A DNA stretch of 64,000 nucleotides from Dichetophora obliterata. Taxonomy: Eukaryota; Arthropoda; Insecta; Diptera; Sciomyzidae. The DNA is taken from positions 34,673,563-34,737,562 of the forward strand of contig OY986437.1 in NCBI GenBank assembly GCA_963920525.1, written 5' to 3'. Each line of letters starts with the position of its first letter. Position 1 is the stretch's first letter. Shown here in pieces: positions 35,012 to 46,596 of this stretch. A program made the translations under genes and the position numbers. The notes beneath the pieces are model-generated. The model was not told the DNA's origin. It worked only from the letters and a program-made list of their open reading frames with translations, and did not search any database.

Positions 35012-35639
35012 ATGCTAATGAAACCAAACGTAAAAGTTATTAAGAAAATAATTTCTGTTTGGCCTAAAACTTTGAAAACAAATAGTAAACGAGGACAAAA
35101 AAAATTTCCCAAAATGTCTCCAATATATTTTTACTTGATCATTTTTTAATTTTAACCTCTAAGTTATAAAATTCATTAAGAAAGATTTACTACAAGTGTT
35201 GTAACTACAACATCCATGCTAATTAAGGCGAATGAATTATTGCTAACAAATAAGTACAATAAAAAGAACAAAAAAAAGGCTAAGTAGATTTTTTAGAAGT
35301 ACAATAAAACAAAAACTTAGAAAAATGTTACTAATTTAAAAACAAAATTCGATATGAATTTCTGAGACTAAACTTTTTATTTAACTTTTTTTTAATTTCT
35401 ATAAAATTTTTATATAAAACAAACACCTCATAAAAGAACCATTAGGAAATGGCTCTTTTAATATTTAATAAACTCTAGCATTAGAGTTCTTTTTGTACAT
35501 ATTTTTGATTTTCCTTTTTGGGAAATTTATATTTTTATATTTTATCAAACCAATATACCAATATACTTGAGTTAAAATGTTTATACCAAACTTATAACTT
35601 TAAAGCCCTTAAAATCACTTTTAAATGCAACCTTCGACA

Positions 35640-37010
35640 TTTTATTAGTTCTAAGTTTGAAGCATAAATAGTTAATAAAATTTCCCAAAAAGGGAAATTT
35701 TTGGGAAATTTATTTTTTGACACAATATGAAACCAGTAAATCCCCCAGAATATTTTATTTGCACAAAACTGTTGACTGACTTACTTTTTCCCTGAACAAA
35801 ACAACTTTTGTGTTTTTTTTTATGTGCTGCTTGCTGCCCGTACAAATAATTGTAACACTCAAGGAGCCGCAAGAAAATTTAAACTTAGGCCCCTATTATA
35901 TATTACAACTCAACTTAAGTTGACTAGATTCAACTAATTTTTTTTCTCATAATTTATTACATACATTCCAGTTGAACTATGTTGTTTGAAAATTCTTAAA
36001 AGATTAAGGCAAACTACATGGTTCAACTAAAATAAATGTAATACGTTATATGAAAAAAAGTTAGTTGAATCTAGTCAACTTAAGTTGAGTTGTTTACATA
36101 ATAGGGGCCTTAATTTGCTTTATTAAAAAAAAACTTTATTTGCTTTAATAAAAAAAGGTTACACAAAAAAAAAATAGTCATCAAAATAAACGAAGCTTTA
36201 TGTTAAGGTCAACAAGTATTTACAAAATATGAAGACTTGAAGAAAATTAGTCTTGAAAAAATCTATATTAGCTATATTGTTCAGAACATTGTTGTTTAGA
36301 AAATTTCCCAAATAGGGAAATTTTTGAGAAATTTTTTTCTAACTTTACTAAATCAGAAAACGTTCTCAGATTATTTATATTGCAAACTAAACTGAAAAAA
36401 CAGGTTTTTCTAGGAAACGCAACACAGCAAAAAAATTTACTAAAATTGTTAACAACGGACTTTTCTCTCCAACAAAACATATTTTGTGATCTCAATTATT
36501 TATTTGCTGCTACTGATACAGCCAAAGAGAGCCACAAAATATTAAAACTGGAAAAATTTTAACTTTGGTATATAAGTGAAATCTCTTATTTGCTCAAATA
36601 ACACAAAAACTTACATATGAAACATATAAGAACAGTCATGAAAATAAACAAATCTAAGTGTCAAGGCCAACAAGCCTTTGCAAAATATTACAAATGAGTC
36701 TTGAAAAAATCAATATAAGCTATTTCGTACAGATTATTTTTATTTTGAAAATTTCCCAAAAAGGGAAATTTTTGGGAAATTTTTTAAAAACCACACCAAA
36801 CTAAAATATGTTCTCAGATTACTTCTATTGCAAAATGAAATAAACATACCGGGTTTTTTCATGAAAACACAACGCAACATTTATTTTTGAAACAAATTAA
36901 AGCAAATATTTTTTTTTAAAAATCAAAGCACGAACTCAATATTTCACAAGCAAAACACAACTGATCTTGAACTTGACTTTACAGCCAAGAAAATTAATAA
37001 AATTCACACG
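35640..37010. repeat. Tandem repeat, about three units of 400-460 bp
   Basis: A conspicuous block AAAATTTCCCAAAAAGGGAA followed by ATTTTTGGGAAAT occurs at about 35680, 36299 and 36757. Flanking words also repeat: GTCTTGAAAAAATC before it, and GTTCTCAGATTA and TATTGCAAA after it. The first unit is split by a Harbinger MITE at 35888-36109. Open frames of 60-75 codons on both strands within the units are not genes. Confidence 0.75.
35888..36109. mobile_element. PIF/Harbinger-like MITE, 222 bp
   Basis: The ends GGCCCCTATTAT and ATAATAGGGGCC are perfect inverted repeats. Palindromy continues inward (ACTCAACTTAAGTTGACTAG against its inverse), about 60 bp per arm. TTA duplications lie at 35885-35887 and 36110-36112. 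Confidence 0.88.
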
Positions 37011-38929
37011 AAATAAATCAAACATTATTTCTCGTAAGATATCTTGACCACAATTAAACTTTAAAACTAACCAAATAAATAATGCCTTAATTTGTTAACA
37101 GCTGCTAATATGTTAATTTTAAATGTGCGTAAATATCAGCACCAAAAAAAAACGAAAGCAAGCAAACACAATACGACAAGATGCTAATTATATAACAGTA
37201 AGCATAAACAAACCGTTAAAAGGCATACAAACTGGTCGTTTATCTGAGCATTAATGTGACATTTTAACAAATACCGAGTCGCAACGTGTTTCCTTGCGTA
37301 GAGTGAATAAAGCACGCGTTCTCGCCACTGTAGAGTAAACACAACAACACTTAACTGTCTGTCCCTAAGTTGTGATGATGATGTAGGTTAAGTTTTATTG
37401 CCACCAACAGCAGTTTTATGCACATCTAGCTGTAAGCTGGCTTTCTGCTCACTTGCTATTCATATTCAAATGTATTCATTTACGCATTCATTCATTCATT
37501 CGTTTATTCAGTTGTTTATGTTTATGCTTTGCGCCGTCCCTCATTCATTCACTTAGTGTTGGTTTAAATTTTTTTTGTTGCTACTTTTGAAGAGGTTTTT
37601 AAGAGCTTTATAACTTAATTTTACGCATAGATTTACAGAGTTATTAATAAAGAATAATGAGCATTCTTTTAAACAAATTTAATTTAATTCCGTTATTAAA
37701 CCACAGCGTTTTAAAAAAAAATCGATTATGAGTTTTTGAAGCGAATAGGTTTTTTAGATCTTAGCTCTACAGAAAGCAAATTTGCTTAATATGCTGGTGA
37801 AAATGTTTAGCAGAGCAACATATATACAAAGAGCATTCTGAGCTGTGAAAGTAGGTTAAACAAGAGGGACTTACAGCTGTTTAATACTTTTAAGCCTAGT
37901 AAAGTTCTATGACAAAAAACATTTCAAATGCCTTAAGTTGAAGTCACTTCCCCAATTGGCTGATGTTTAAGCTAGCACGAATTTCACTTTTGACATAATT
38001 CTATTCTTTAGTTGTAAAGAAAGAGAGTTTATGGTGTTTCAAAAGTGTAAAATTCTTTATAAATTTAGTTGAAAGTTTGTTGCTTAAATCTTTTTTTAAA
38101 TCATTTAAAATCAGTTGAAACTTAAGCTATCTTAAAAAAATGTACATTTAATAACAGTTCTTGACCCCAATTCAAACAGTTCAACATAGAAATTTAATAT
38201 GTTATGAATAAAAACTTTGTTTTTGATTGCATTAAATAAAATTGCTCCAAATAAAAAATGCGCATAAAATTAAACCAACATTGATTACGAAATGAAGCTT
38301 AAAATTTGTTTTAATGACGCTCTATGAAAAACAAACACTTCCATTTCGTGCTTTTGTCGGCTTCTATGAAGTTGACTAAAAAGTGAGCCTCTCTTCACCA
38401 TATTTGGACAGTGTCAATTAAGCAAAAATCACAACAACAACCGTAACAACACTAAATGACGTGGTGAATGAATTTTCAAATGCTATAAATGTTATAGCAA
38501 AAAATCAGCTAGCATTTTCTAGACCAAATATATGATTTGCTGTTTGTGTGAACATCACTTAGGCATAGCATTATTGTTTGAAACAATGTTGGAGAATTAG
38601 AAAAATGTTAAGAATGCTTGAGTGCTAAATTATGTGAACATAACATGTGTCTATAATGAGAATAACCAAATCACTTAATTGTAACTTAAAAATTTCATGC
38701 TATGCAAGAAACAACCAAATGACATTTAAACCAATTCCTAAACTATGTCAATGAACCATGTTACGGAGACATGAGTGGTGCCGAAGAAGGAGAGCGAAGA
38801 AAAAACAATGAACTACGGTTAAGATTTCATGCCAAATATGGAGAAATGCCGAGGAAACTTTTTAAGCCGCTGTAAGGTTTCACAAATTGGGCACAAATGA
38901 AAAAATAATTTTAAAATTCACTCAAAGGC
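37011..38929. other. Non-coding region, nothing recognised
   Basis: A short ATTCATTC/CATTCATT microsatellite lies at about 37460-37510. No gene, terminal repeat or RNA gene can be supported in the rest. Confidence 0.45.
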
Positions 38930-39075
38930 CACTGAAGAGGAAAATGTAGCGATTTCCGAAACAGACTGTCTAGTCAGCTAAGTGATTAACTCTATACAGA
39001 GTTGTTGTTTTTGTTGTTGCCTTCTAAAGAACTTACTTGATCTAAAGCTCGCAATTTAATTCATGTAATTATTTT
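38930..39075 (-). repeat. Dispersed repeat, copy 2
   Basis: This is the inverse of 11945-12095 at high identity (TCCGAAACAG, GTCTAGTCAGCTAAGTGATT, GCTCGCAATTTAATTCATGT). It lies about 150 bp before a SINE-2 relic. A weaker relative (TATACAGAGTTGTTGTTGTT, then AAAGCTTACTTGA) lies at about 53264-53315. Confidence 0.8.
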
Positions 39076-39225
39076 AAAATTTTGGAATGAAAATATTTTT
39101 CTGCACCACCTCATCAGTAGATCTACTAGATTTTCGCTGAGATCAACTCGCTGTCCACTCTTACTTGACTTCAAAATAACTGATCTGAACTGGAGCTCAA
39201 AAATAAGTCTTACAAATTTCAATGT

Positions 39226-39480
39226 GGCATCCGTAGCCAATTTCCAGCTCAGACAGAAAGTTTTTTTCAATTGTGTTAATATTTCTGTTCGGTCTCTACC
39301 TATCTGCAAATATAGATCTTAGAGAATTAAGACTGCCATGTACAGCTTCTTAAGAATATGAGCCATTCGGAGTATGCATAAAAGGTCCAGTTTTCAGTCA
39401 TTTGATTCAAAAACTCTCACAACAAAATTGATTGACAGAAGCTAGGTCAAAAACCTTTCAAGGCCTGAAATGGCCAAAAT
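39226..39480 (+). repeat. tRNA-derived SINE, family 2, copy d (degraded head)
   Basis: Words shared with the 41321 copy occur in the same order: TTCCAGCTC, GACAGAAAGTTT, TTTCTGTTCGGTC, GCCATTCGGAGT, AAGGTCCAGTT, ATTGATTGACAGAAGCTAGG and GAAATGGCC. The tRNA-like 5' half is largely missing. Confidence 0.75.
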
Positions 39481-39561
39481 GTTTTCGTTCGTAAAGTGAA
39501 GATTTTTAGAGCTATTGCCAAATTCCGAAAAAAATATATTAAAAAAAAGAAAATGACCACT

Positions 39562-40345
39562 CACTTGAACAATGGCCAAACACTGGTCGAATACGATGGC
39601 AGCTTTCCTAACTCTATAAGAAAGCATCAATATTATTATTTCTAAAAGAATTAACTTTAAAAAAAACATTGATGCGGCAAAAACTTAATTTCCAAAAAAT
39701 TTCCAAAAAAATTTGCATCGGTTCAATTGCATATTCTAAGCATTTTTGTCAAAAAAATTTTTTTTGTCAAGTTGATCGTTTCTGAAATATAAATATTATT
39801 GTTTGTTTTCACGTTTTTTACATTAACCCTTTGTTTTTACAATGGCTAGGCTAAACTCAGAACAAAATAATGTTTTTGAGGTAATATAATTATCATTAAA
39901 GTCCTAAAAAAAATAAAAAATCATACGTTTGAATGTTACCTGCGTTGCCAAATAAATATAAAAATTACTTTCTGACGTTTCAAATATATTGGGCAAATTT
40001 ACTGAAAGGGTTAATGGGTTAAGCCACAAAATAGCCCGCTTTCCCTAAAGATCGTTTTTACGCACTCAAACGAAAGATTTGCAAGCCATTAAATTCTAAA
40101 TATCTGATTTTATGACAGTTTTATTTTTTAAACCGGCCAAATTGGGCAACCTTTTTAATTTTAAAACAAAAAACATACAGCCCTCAAAAATAGGCCCTGT
40201 ACAAAGATTTTTAGTGCCTCAAAATTTCACAAAACCCTTATTTGCCCAAGACTAATTCAAAATGGAAGCTGTTTAACCCTTGTTCGGCCACTGTACGACC
40301 ACTGTTTGACCCTTATTCAGCCGTTGTTTGGCATTAGTTGAAAAA
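39562..40345. mobile_element. Possible second copy of the GC-motif element
   Basis: GAACAATGGCCAAACACTGG followed by TCGAATACGATGG at the left mirrors TGTACGACCACTGTTTGACC and CCGTTGTTTGGCATT at the right. The motifs are those of the 6172-6606 element. Boundaries and target duplication are unclear, and a TTAA MITE is nested at 39837-40010. Confidence 0.4.
39837..40010. mobile_element. TTAA-flanked MITE, 174 bp (piggyBac-like)
   Basis: TTAA at 39833-39836 and 40011-40014 surrounds the termini CCCTTTG and CAAAGGG-like CTGAAAGGG. The inverted termini are short but in the right place. Confidence 0.45.
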
Positions 40346-40924
40346 TTTTATTATTCTTTGATCATGTATAGATGACAAAATTAATTATAAATATGTTAGA
40401 ATTTTTTAAATTTTTACAAATATCTGCATCTTATGCAATCTTACGAAAAACACACCGAAAGCTAAACAAATTCAATTGGTGTTGAGCTTTTAATAAAAAT
40501 AACTAGAAATGAACTACAAAACCTTTAGCTTTCATTAAGCAAATATTATGCATTGCAATTTATTATCTTTGGGCAGAAACAAAAACAAAACCCAACAACA
40601 GAATCGCTGTGATGCAATTACTTAAAGGTATTTTAAAAGCACAACGTTAGATAGAGACGTTGGTGGAGCAGAGGGTGGTGGCAAACAAGGCCTGAAACAA
40701 AAAACTCTATGTAAAAAAAGCAACAACAAAATCTTGCATCACGACTTCTTGCTGATTCCTTCCACACACGAATACAAGCACACGGCAGTTAGACCGACGG
40801 ACAGACAATCAGTTGATAATAACTTCGCTTTGTAGCTTTTTTCAACTTGATATGAGGCTGTAGAATTTGTGATTATCTGAACTAAATGTGGCTACATACT
40901 TGTATGCTATCTGAGCGTACGAAG

Positions 40925-42042
40925 CAGTGCTGCCAGGTTAGCGGACTTCTCCTTGAACTTAGGGGTTTTTTAACTGTGCTGAGGGATTTTAGGGGCACTA
41001 AATCTTTAGGGATTTTTTAGGGAGATTTAATTTTTTTTACTTGCAATTGATTGTTTTCCATGCAAAAACTAAAAACAAAGCAAGTATAGGAAAAACTATA
41101 GAAAAAAAAGATATGCCCAAAAATATATTAAAAAGTGAGAGACGGAGCGGAGCCTCTTTTCAAAAGTAAGACTTCATTTTTAGGTCAATTTCATATTGGA
41201 CAATTGAGAACTATGAAGCAACTTTCTGCCCTTGTTAACCTTTAACTATGGAGGTGGTGGTATATACCACCTCTTTACTTATTTTTGTCTTCTTTAAAAG
41301 AAGGCTAGTTAAATAAAGTGGCGGCCGTAGCTTAGTGGGTAGAATGCGTGGCCCCTAAGCTAATGAACTGCGATAGCGCGGGTTCAATTCCAGCTCGGGC
41401 AGAAAGTTTTCCTATTGAATTAATTTTTCTGTTCGGTCGTCACCTCTCTGCATACAATGGCAAACCTCAGAGAGTAAAAACTCCCATGTAAAGTTTCTAG
41501 AGAACATAAGCCATTCGGAGTCGGCATAAAACACGTAGGTCCAGTTCTCGGTCATTTGTGATCAAACAATTAATAACACGCACAACACAATTGATCAATA
41601 GAAGCTAGGTCAAAGTGCTTCAATGGCCACTTTATTTATATTTTTTTTTTTAGTAAAATAATAAATTAAATTTAAATTTAAATTTGAACAAAAACAAATT
41701 GAAATTTGTTTTTATTTTAAGCAAAAATTTTAAAACTTTTTTTAAAGAAGAAATAATTTTAAAAAACCTATTTTTATTAGAATTTTTTAGTAAAATTAAA
41801 ATGGGGTCAAAATTACCACCACATAACAGACTATGTCAAAAAAATTTACCTCCAAAGTTAAAAGTTAAAGACGTCCAACAGCTCAGCCCATTAAATACAT
41901 AGACTTGCATTGCACTTGTACTACTCCTCAGTTGACTCCTATGAAATTTTTGTATGCTTTTCGAAAAAAACTTTTAGAGCAATTTTACGGGGATTTGAAA
42001 TCCAATCTAGGGGTAAATGTTGCAAGGCACCTGGCAACACTG
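40925..42042. mobile_element. Non-autonomous hAT element carrying a SINE
   Basis: CAGTGCTGCCAGGT at the left and the complement CAGTGTTGCCAGGT at the right are hAT-type termini. GTACGAAG (40917-40924) and GTACGAAC (42043-42050) are an 8-bp target duplication with one change. Both subterminal regions hold AGGGATTT/TTAGGGG words. A family-2 SINE is nested at 41321-41652. The 72-codon frame at 41684-41902 shows no transposase motif. Confidence 0.85.
41321..41652 (+). repeat. tRNA-derived SINE, family 2, best-preserved copy b
   Basis: The tRNA-like head GCGGCCGTAGCTTAGTGGGT, B-box region GGGTTCAATTCC and CAGCTCGGGCAGAAAG lead into the family-2 body, ending GCCACTTTATTTATATT and a T-run of about 12. 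It lies inside the hAT element at 40925-42042, so it is younger than that insertion. Confidence 0.88.
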
Positions 42043-42050
42043 GTACGAAC

Positions 42051-43860
42051 TTATTGCTGTGTAGTTTAAACAATATGTGGGAGCTGTCAAGCTTTAAGCT
42101 GCGTGAAAAAAAACTTAAGCTCAGTTGAGTTATTTAAGAGTCAGCTTGAATGCTGCACTTTTTGTTAAAGTGTGGGTGAAGTACTTTATTTTTGTTGTTA
42201 TTATTATTGTTATTGTAATGGCTTTTACTGTTGTTGTTGTTGCTTGTGTTGTTTGAGCTTAGCCCATGAGAACCTTAAGTTTGCTGCTTGCTATAAGCTC
42301 AATACAAGCCTTAAAAGCTGTCCGCACATAGCTGAGCTTAGCGTCTGAACTAAACTATTAAAGCTTACCAAATGTTGGCTAAAAGTGGCCAAAAAAAACC
42401 AAGAACAAAATACAAAAACAAGAACAAAACCAAATTAAAAACAATTACTTCAAAGCCTGTGTGGATTTGTTTACATTAGTGCTAATTATAGGCGCAGTGT
42501 AAAAGTAGGCGTATCTGTGTGTTTGTCTGCGTGTCTTGGTGTATGTGTGTGGGTTTGGAGAGGCGTTTTATGGATTACTGCAGTTGCAATTACTGCAGTT
42601 ATTTTTATTGAATATTTTCATTGTTATTATTTTTTATTGTTTTTATTTGTACGTGTTTTTTAGCAAATTGCTCTTGATTTCTTTATTATTGGATTTCACT
42701 TATTTAGATTTCGTTGTCGATAGCGATTTCTTTTACGATTTTCCGCCGATCATGCGTAACACATGAACTTTTTTTTTCTTGTTTTTGTGTTTGTTTTTGT
42801 TTTCGCTGAATAATTAAGTTTAGTAGGTGGGGTTATTTTGTTGTTGGTATTAAAGTCGGAACCTTGATGTTGCTGCTATGTTTTTCAACAATTGAACTTT
42901 ACAGTGAAACTAGCATATTGCAGCTTGTGCTTAACAATGTTGTTTTTTTATAATATTTATTTTATAAGAATTTTTTTTTAAATTTTAATAAATGCTTGTT
43001 ATTTATTTTATTAAAATTATTATGAATTTTTGCAAGTTCATAGCTTTTTAATCAATATGGAGATCTATATATATTTTTATATTAAACACATATTTTTTTA
43101 TCTCTTTTCAGGTATGTTACTATCAAAAATTGCAGAAATTTGTGCTATTGATGTAATATTTGCAAAAGGTGTTAAGGTATTTTTATTTTCTACACATTTT
43201 CTTAATGTTTAATTTTATTTAAAAATAATAATTTCATACGAAATTTTTATGTATTTTTTCGAAGTTTTCACATTTCTAATTCTTTTGTAGGATATAACAT
43301 TTCTTGACATAAATTAATTAAAAATTTTAACAAATCACCAATCAATCTTTATTTACTTTTGATTTTACCACCATTTTGTTGCTTCTGTATTTCTTTATTT
43401 TTTCTTACGCGCAAGTCATTGTCTCTCCTTTAGTAAATCTTAATACACAAATTAGTCAATTTATATAGCACAAAAAAAGGATAATTTTTTAGTTACCTGG
43501 ATGTGGGTAACAGGGTCGCATACCACTTTTATACTTTACACTATACCAAAAATTTAAAATTTGTGTAAAAAATCGGTTGAACATGCATTCCCAGCCTCTC
43601 CAAAGTCCAAATTAGAAAAAAACATAAAAATTTAAATGTAATACGACATGCCAAAAAAATCAAAACAGATTCGAACACACTTTGTTTTCCGTTGCTTGCA
43701 CCATCTCACATTCTAACACACATTAAATTTTGACTTGTCGTACTACACAGTTGGACAATGCAAAGTGGCCTTAAGCGATCCTCTTTTTCCTACAAACTAC
43801 AACTTTTAGTCGTAAATTAATGTATTTTAAAGTACTTTTGTTTATAAGTTCCAAAAGAAA
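42051..43860. other. Non-coding region with trinucleotide-like GTT tracts
   Basis: TTGTTGTTATTATTATTGTT and similar low-complexity tracts lie at about 42190-42250. Frames of 60-76 codons are AT-driven. No gene can be supported. Confidence 0.45.
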
Positions 43861-43867
43861 GGTTAAG

Positions 43868-43937
43868 CCTGGCCAGGATTCGAACCAGGGATCCCTGGAT
43901 GACAGTAAAGGCCATTATCACTAGACTATCGAGGCCG
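43868..43937 (-). repeat. tRNA-like sequence, SINE-1-type head
   Basis: On the minus strand an A box (TAGTCTAGTGATAATGG) and a B box (GGTTCGAATCC) are well formed, and a GTC triplet sits where a tRNA-Asp anticodon would be. The anticodon stem does not pair and the acceptor ends match only partly, so this is a relic or SINE head rather than a functional tRNA gene. The A box is like that of SINE family 1. Confidence 0.45.
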
Positions 43938-43971
43938 TCCTAATTACTTTATGTTAAAAGTTTATTTAGAG

Positions 43972-44196
43972 GCGGCCGTAGCCTACTGGTAGAGGCCGTG
44001 GCACGAAAGCTAAGGAACACCGGTTCAAACCCCAGCTCAAACAGAATGTTTTTTCAACTGAATTGAAATGACCATTTCTGTTCGGCCACCACCTCTCTGC
44101 AGGCAATGGCAAACCTCAGAAAGTAAACACATTTGATCAATAGACGCTAGGTAAAAGTCCTTACAAGCGCTGAAATGGCCAGTTTATTATTTTTTT
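43972..44196 (+). repeat. tRNA-derived SINE, family 2, copy c (internally shortened)
   Basis: The head GGCGGCCGTAGCCTACTGGT and the body words TTTCTGTTCGGCCACCACCT, CAATGGCAAACCTCAGA, TTGATCAATAGACGCTAGG and GAAATGGCCAGTTTATT match copy b. About 90 bp of the middle is absent. Confidence 0.85.
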
Positions 44197-44453
44197 AATT
44201 AGTTTATCACCTGCAACACGTTCAGTAGTAAAATTATTTTTTTTATTTTCTTCCATACATGTACTTTTTAGACAAATCTTGTTTACGGAGATTTTGAAAT
44301 GTTCTTAGAATTATTTTTATAGATTATTTTAACACTCTTTTCAAAACTTTTCATAAAGGACCTTTTACAAATATGTCTCATAAATATTTGCTGTAGTTTT
44401 GTGAACAAAGCAGCTTTATTAATGACTGAACCATTTATTTTATTTTTATATAT

Positions 44454-44869
44454 AAATACAAATTCTAAATGTTTGATAGTTTAAATCATACTTGATTTTA
44501 AATACAAATTCTAGTTGTTTGATAGTTTAAAATCGTTTATTGAGCTTAAGTTCAAAGTTAGAACAATTAATTGTTCTAACGAATCTTTCCAAAGAAACAA
44601 CAACAACAACAAAGTTTTTTTAATATGAAAAGGAAAAAATCACTAGCTGATCTTATTGCACAATTTCTGCCCGGCTAAAGGCGTCATCAGAAAAACTTGA
44701 AAAAACTTTGTTGTTGTTGTTGTTTCCTTGGAAAGATTCGTTAGAACAATTAATTGTTCTAACTTTGACTTTAAGCTCAATAAACGATTTTAAACTATCA
44801 AACAACTAGAATTTGTATTTAAAATCAAGTATGATTTAAACTATCAAACATTTAGAATTTGCATTTAAA
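44454..44869. mobile_element. Large near-perfect palindrome (foldback element)
   Basis: Arms of about 160 bp (44454-44613 and 44703-44869) are almost exact inverse copies around a loop of about 90 bp. Each arm contains a 50-bp direct duplication (ACAAATTCTAAATGTTTGAT and its variant) and ends toward the loop in AACAACAACAACAA/TTGTTGTTGTTGTT. Very low arm divergence suggests recent origin or ongoing gene conversion. No ORF or clear target duplication was found. Confidence 0.88.
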
Positions 44870-46588
44870 TCATATAAAGTCAACATAACAAATATAGAGG
44901 TCATTTAGGAAAAAACTTTAATTTTTATATATATTCATAAGATTTTCTACTTTTTAGTAATCTCTTAGATTTGAAAATCTTTCTTTCTGCATGAAACTAT
45001 TCATGAAAATTAAAACATAAAACAAAAAAATTTTAATAAGCCTTAAATTATAAAATTAAAAACTCACTCCTACCGCTTGAACCGTACACAAAAGTTCATG
45101 TAACAAAATATGTGTAATTCCATTTATTGATTCGGCTTATCAATTATCTTCTTTTCTTTCTTTTTCTTTTTTCTTCGACTTTCAATTGAGAATGCATTCA
45201 ATTTTTCTGCCTCAGAGTTAAGAGAGTCTAAAAACTTATATGTTTGCATTTAAAATAGCCAGCCATAAAACCCAGCCCTAAAGATATACTTTTACCCATG
45301 ATTACAAATACTGGCGTCAAGAGAACAATAAAATTTTTATTGTCAAAACAAAGGTAGCAATTGTCGCTTGCCTCACAGCATAAAACAGTAAAACAAAAAA
45401 AAAAGGAGTGCAACAATAGTCAAAACGCTAAAAGTAAATTCACAACTCATAGCTAGACGACTTTGGCTCGTTAAAAGTAAAACAATTGAAAAACAACGAA
45501 CCAAAAAGAAACAAGAGGCTGCTGCAAATTAAAGGGTGCCTTAAACGCCATGCTTTGTGCCATTTAAAAAAGAGCAAGCGAGCGACTCGTGCGCCCAATT
45601 CATTTGCGCATGCGCAGCACTATAAAAGCTCATCGTATGTGGACTGTTGTAGTGCTGGTTGTAGTTGTTGGTAGTAGCAACTCTCACAACAAGTTGCATT
45701 TTGGCCACAAAAGTGCACTCGTGCAAAGCAAAATAATTGATATCTACTTCTTGCTATGAAAATTGGCAAGAATTGCAAGCGGGCGCAGGTTGGCTAGAAG
45801 CGCGTCTAAGGTTACACGACTTGCTGCTATGAAATACTAGATATTTTTTGTTGTTGTTTTATTTTTCTTTGACTTAAAAAAGTGGCGGCTCACAAATGGG
45901 CAGAACATGCCATTGTTAGTTGCCGTTGTTATTGTTATTGTTTTCGATGTCGTTGTCGTTGTCGAGGGTCTTGTGAATGCCGCATTCATATGACGCAATG
46001 TTTTCTTTTTTTTTTCTTTCCCCTCTCTCTCTCTATCAAGATGATTATGTTGATTGATGTAACTTGTATTCGGCGCGGAAAGTGTAGTTTATAGAAAACA
46101 AAAAAATTTGCATGTGAATTAGTTTACATTTTGAAGAACTATTAAATAAAAGAATTGCTACAAGAAAATGCAATGAACGCGAAAGATTTGTATGAATGAT
46201 AAACGAATTATATTCGGCGTCTGCGAATTTCATTAAGAGTGCATATATTGTTGTTGTTTTTTTTTCTATGTCACGCTTCGTTTGTTTGCCGCTTTTGTCC
46301 ACAGGGCTAGTTTATTAAATTTATGTTAAAACTTATTTAATTATACTTGAGTGCAGATTGCAACTGAAAGATAGCAAATTTTAACATGGAAACACTTCAA
46401 TTAATTTATTGTGTTCACTTGTGGCCCAATTTACAAAATCTTAACAAATTCTGTACATTTTGTATTTTTTTTTTCTTACCTGAAGGTGAAATTTATATCT
46501 TGAATTATCGCTTTAAAATGGGTGTAGGCGATGATCATACGTTTTTGCAAATTTTCCCCATGAATGACTTTGCTCGAATTGCATTACA
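44870..46588. other. Non-coding region
   Basis: Repeated GTTATT/GTCGTT tracts occur at 45920-45965 and a CTCTCTCT tract at 46024. Overlapping short frames on both strands (60-85 codons) have no motif. Confidence 0.45.
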
Positions 46589-46596
46589 TATTGAAG

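Noticed and set aside
42536..42766. 76-codon ORF in a GTT/TTA-rich stretch
   Set aside because: Low-complexity hydrophobic translation with no start context or motif.
43868..43937. Functional tRNA-Asp gene
   Set aside because: A and B boxes and a GTC triplet are present, but the anticodon stem does not pair and the acceptor ends mismatch.
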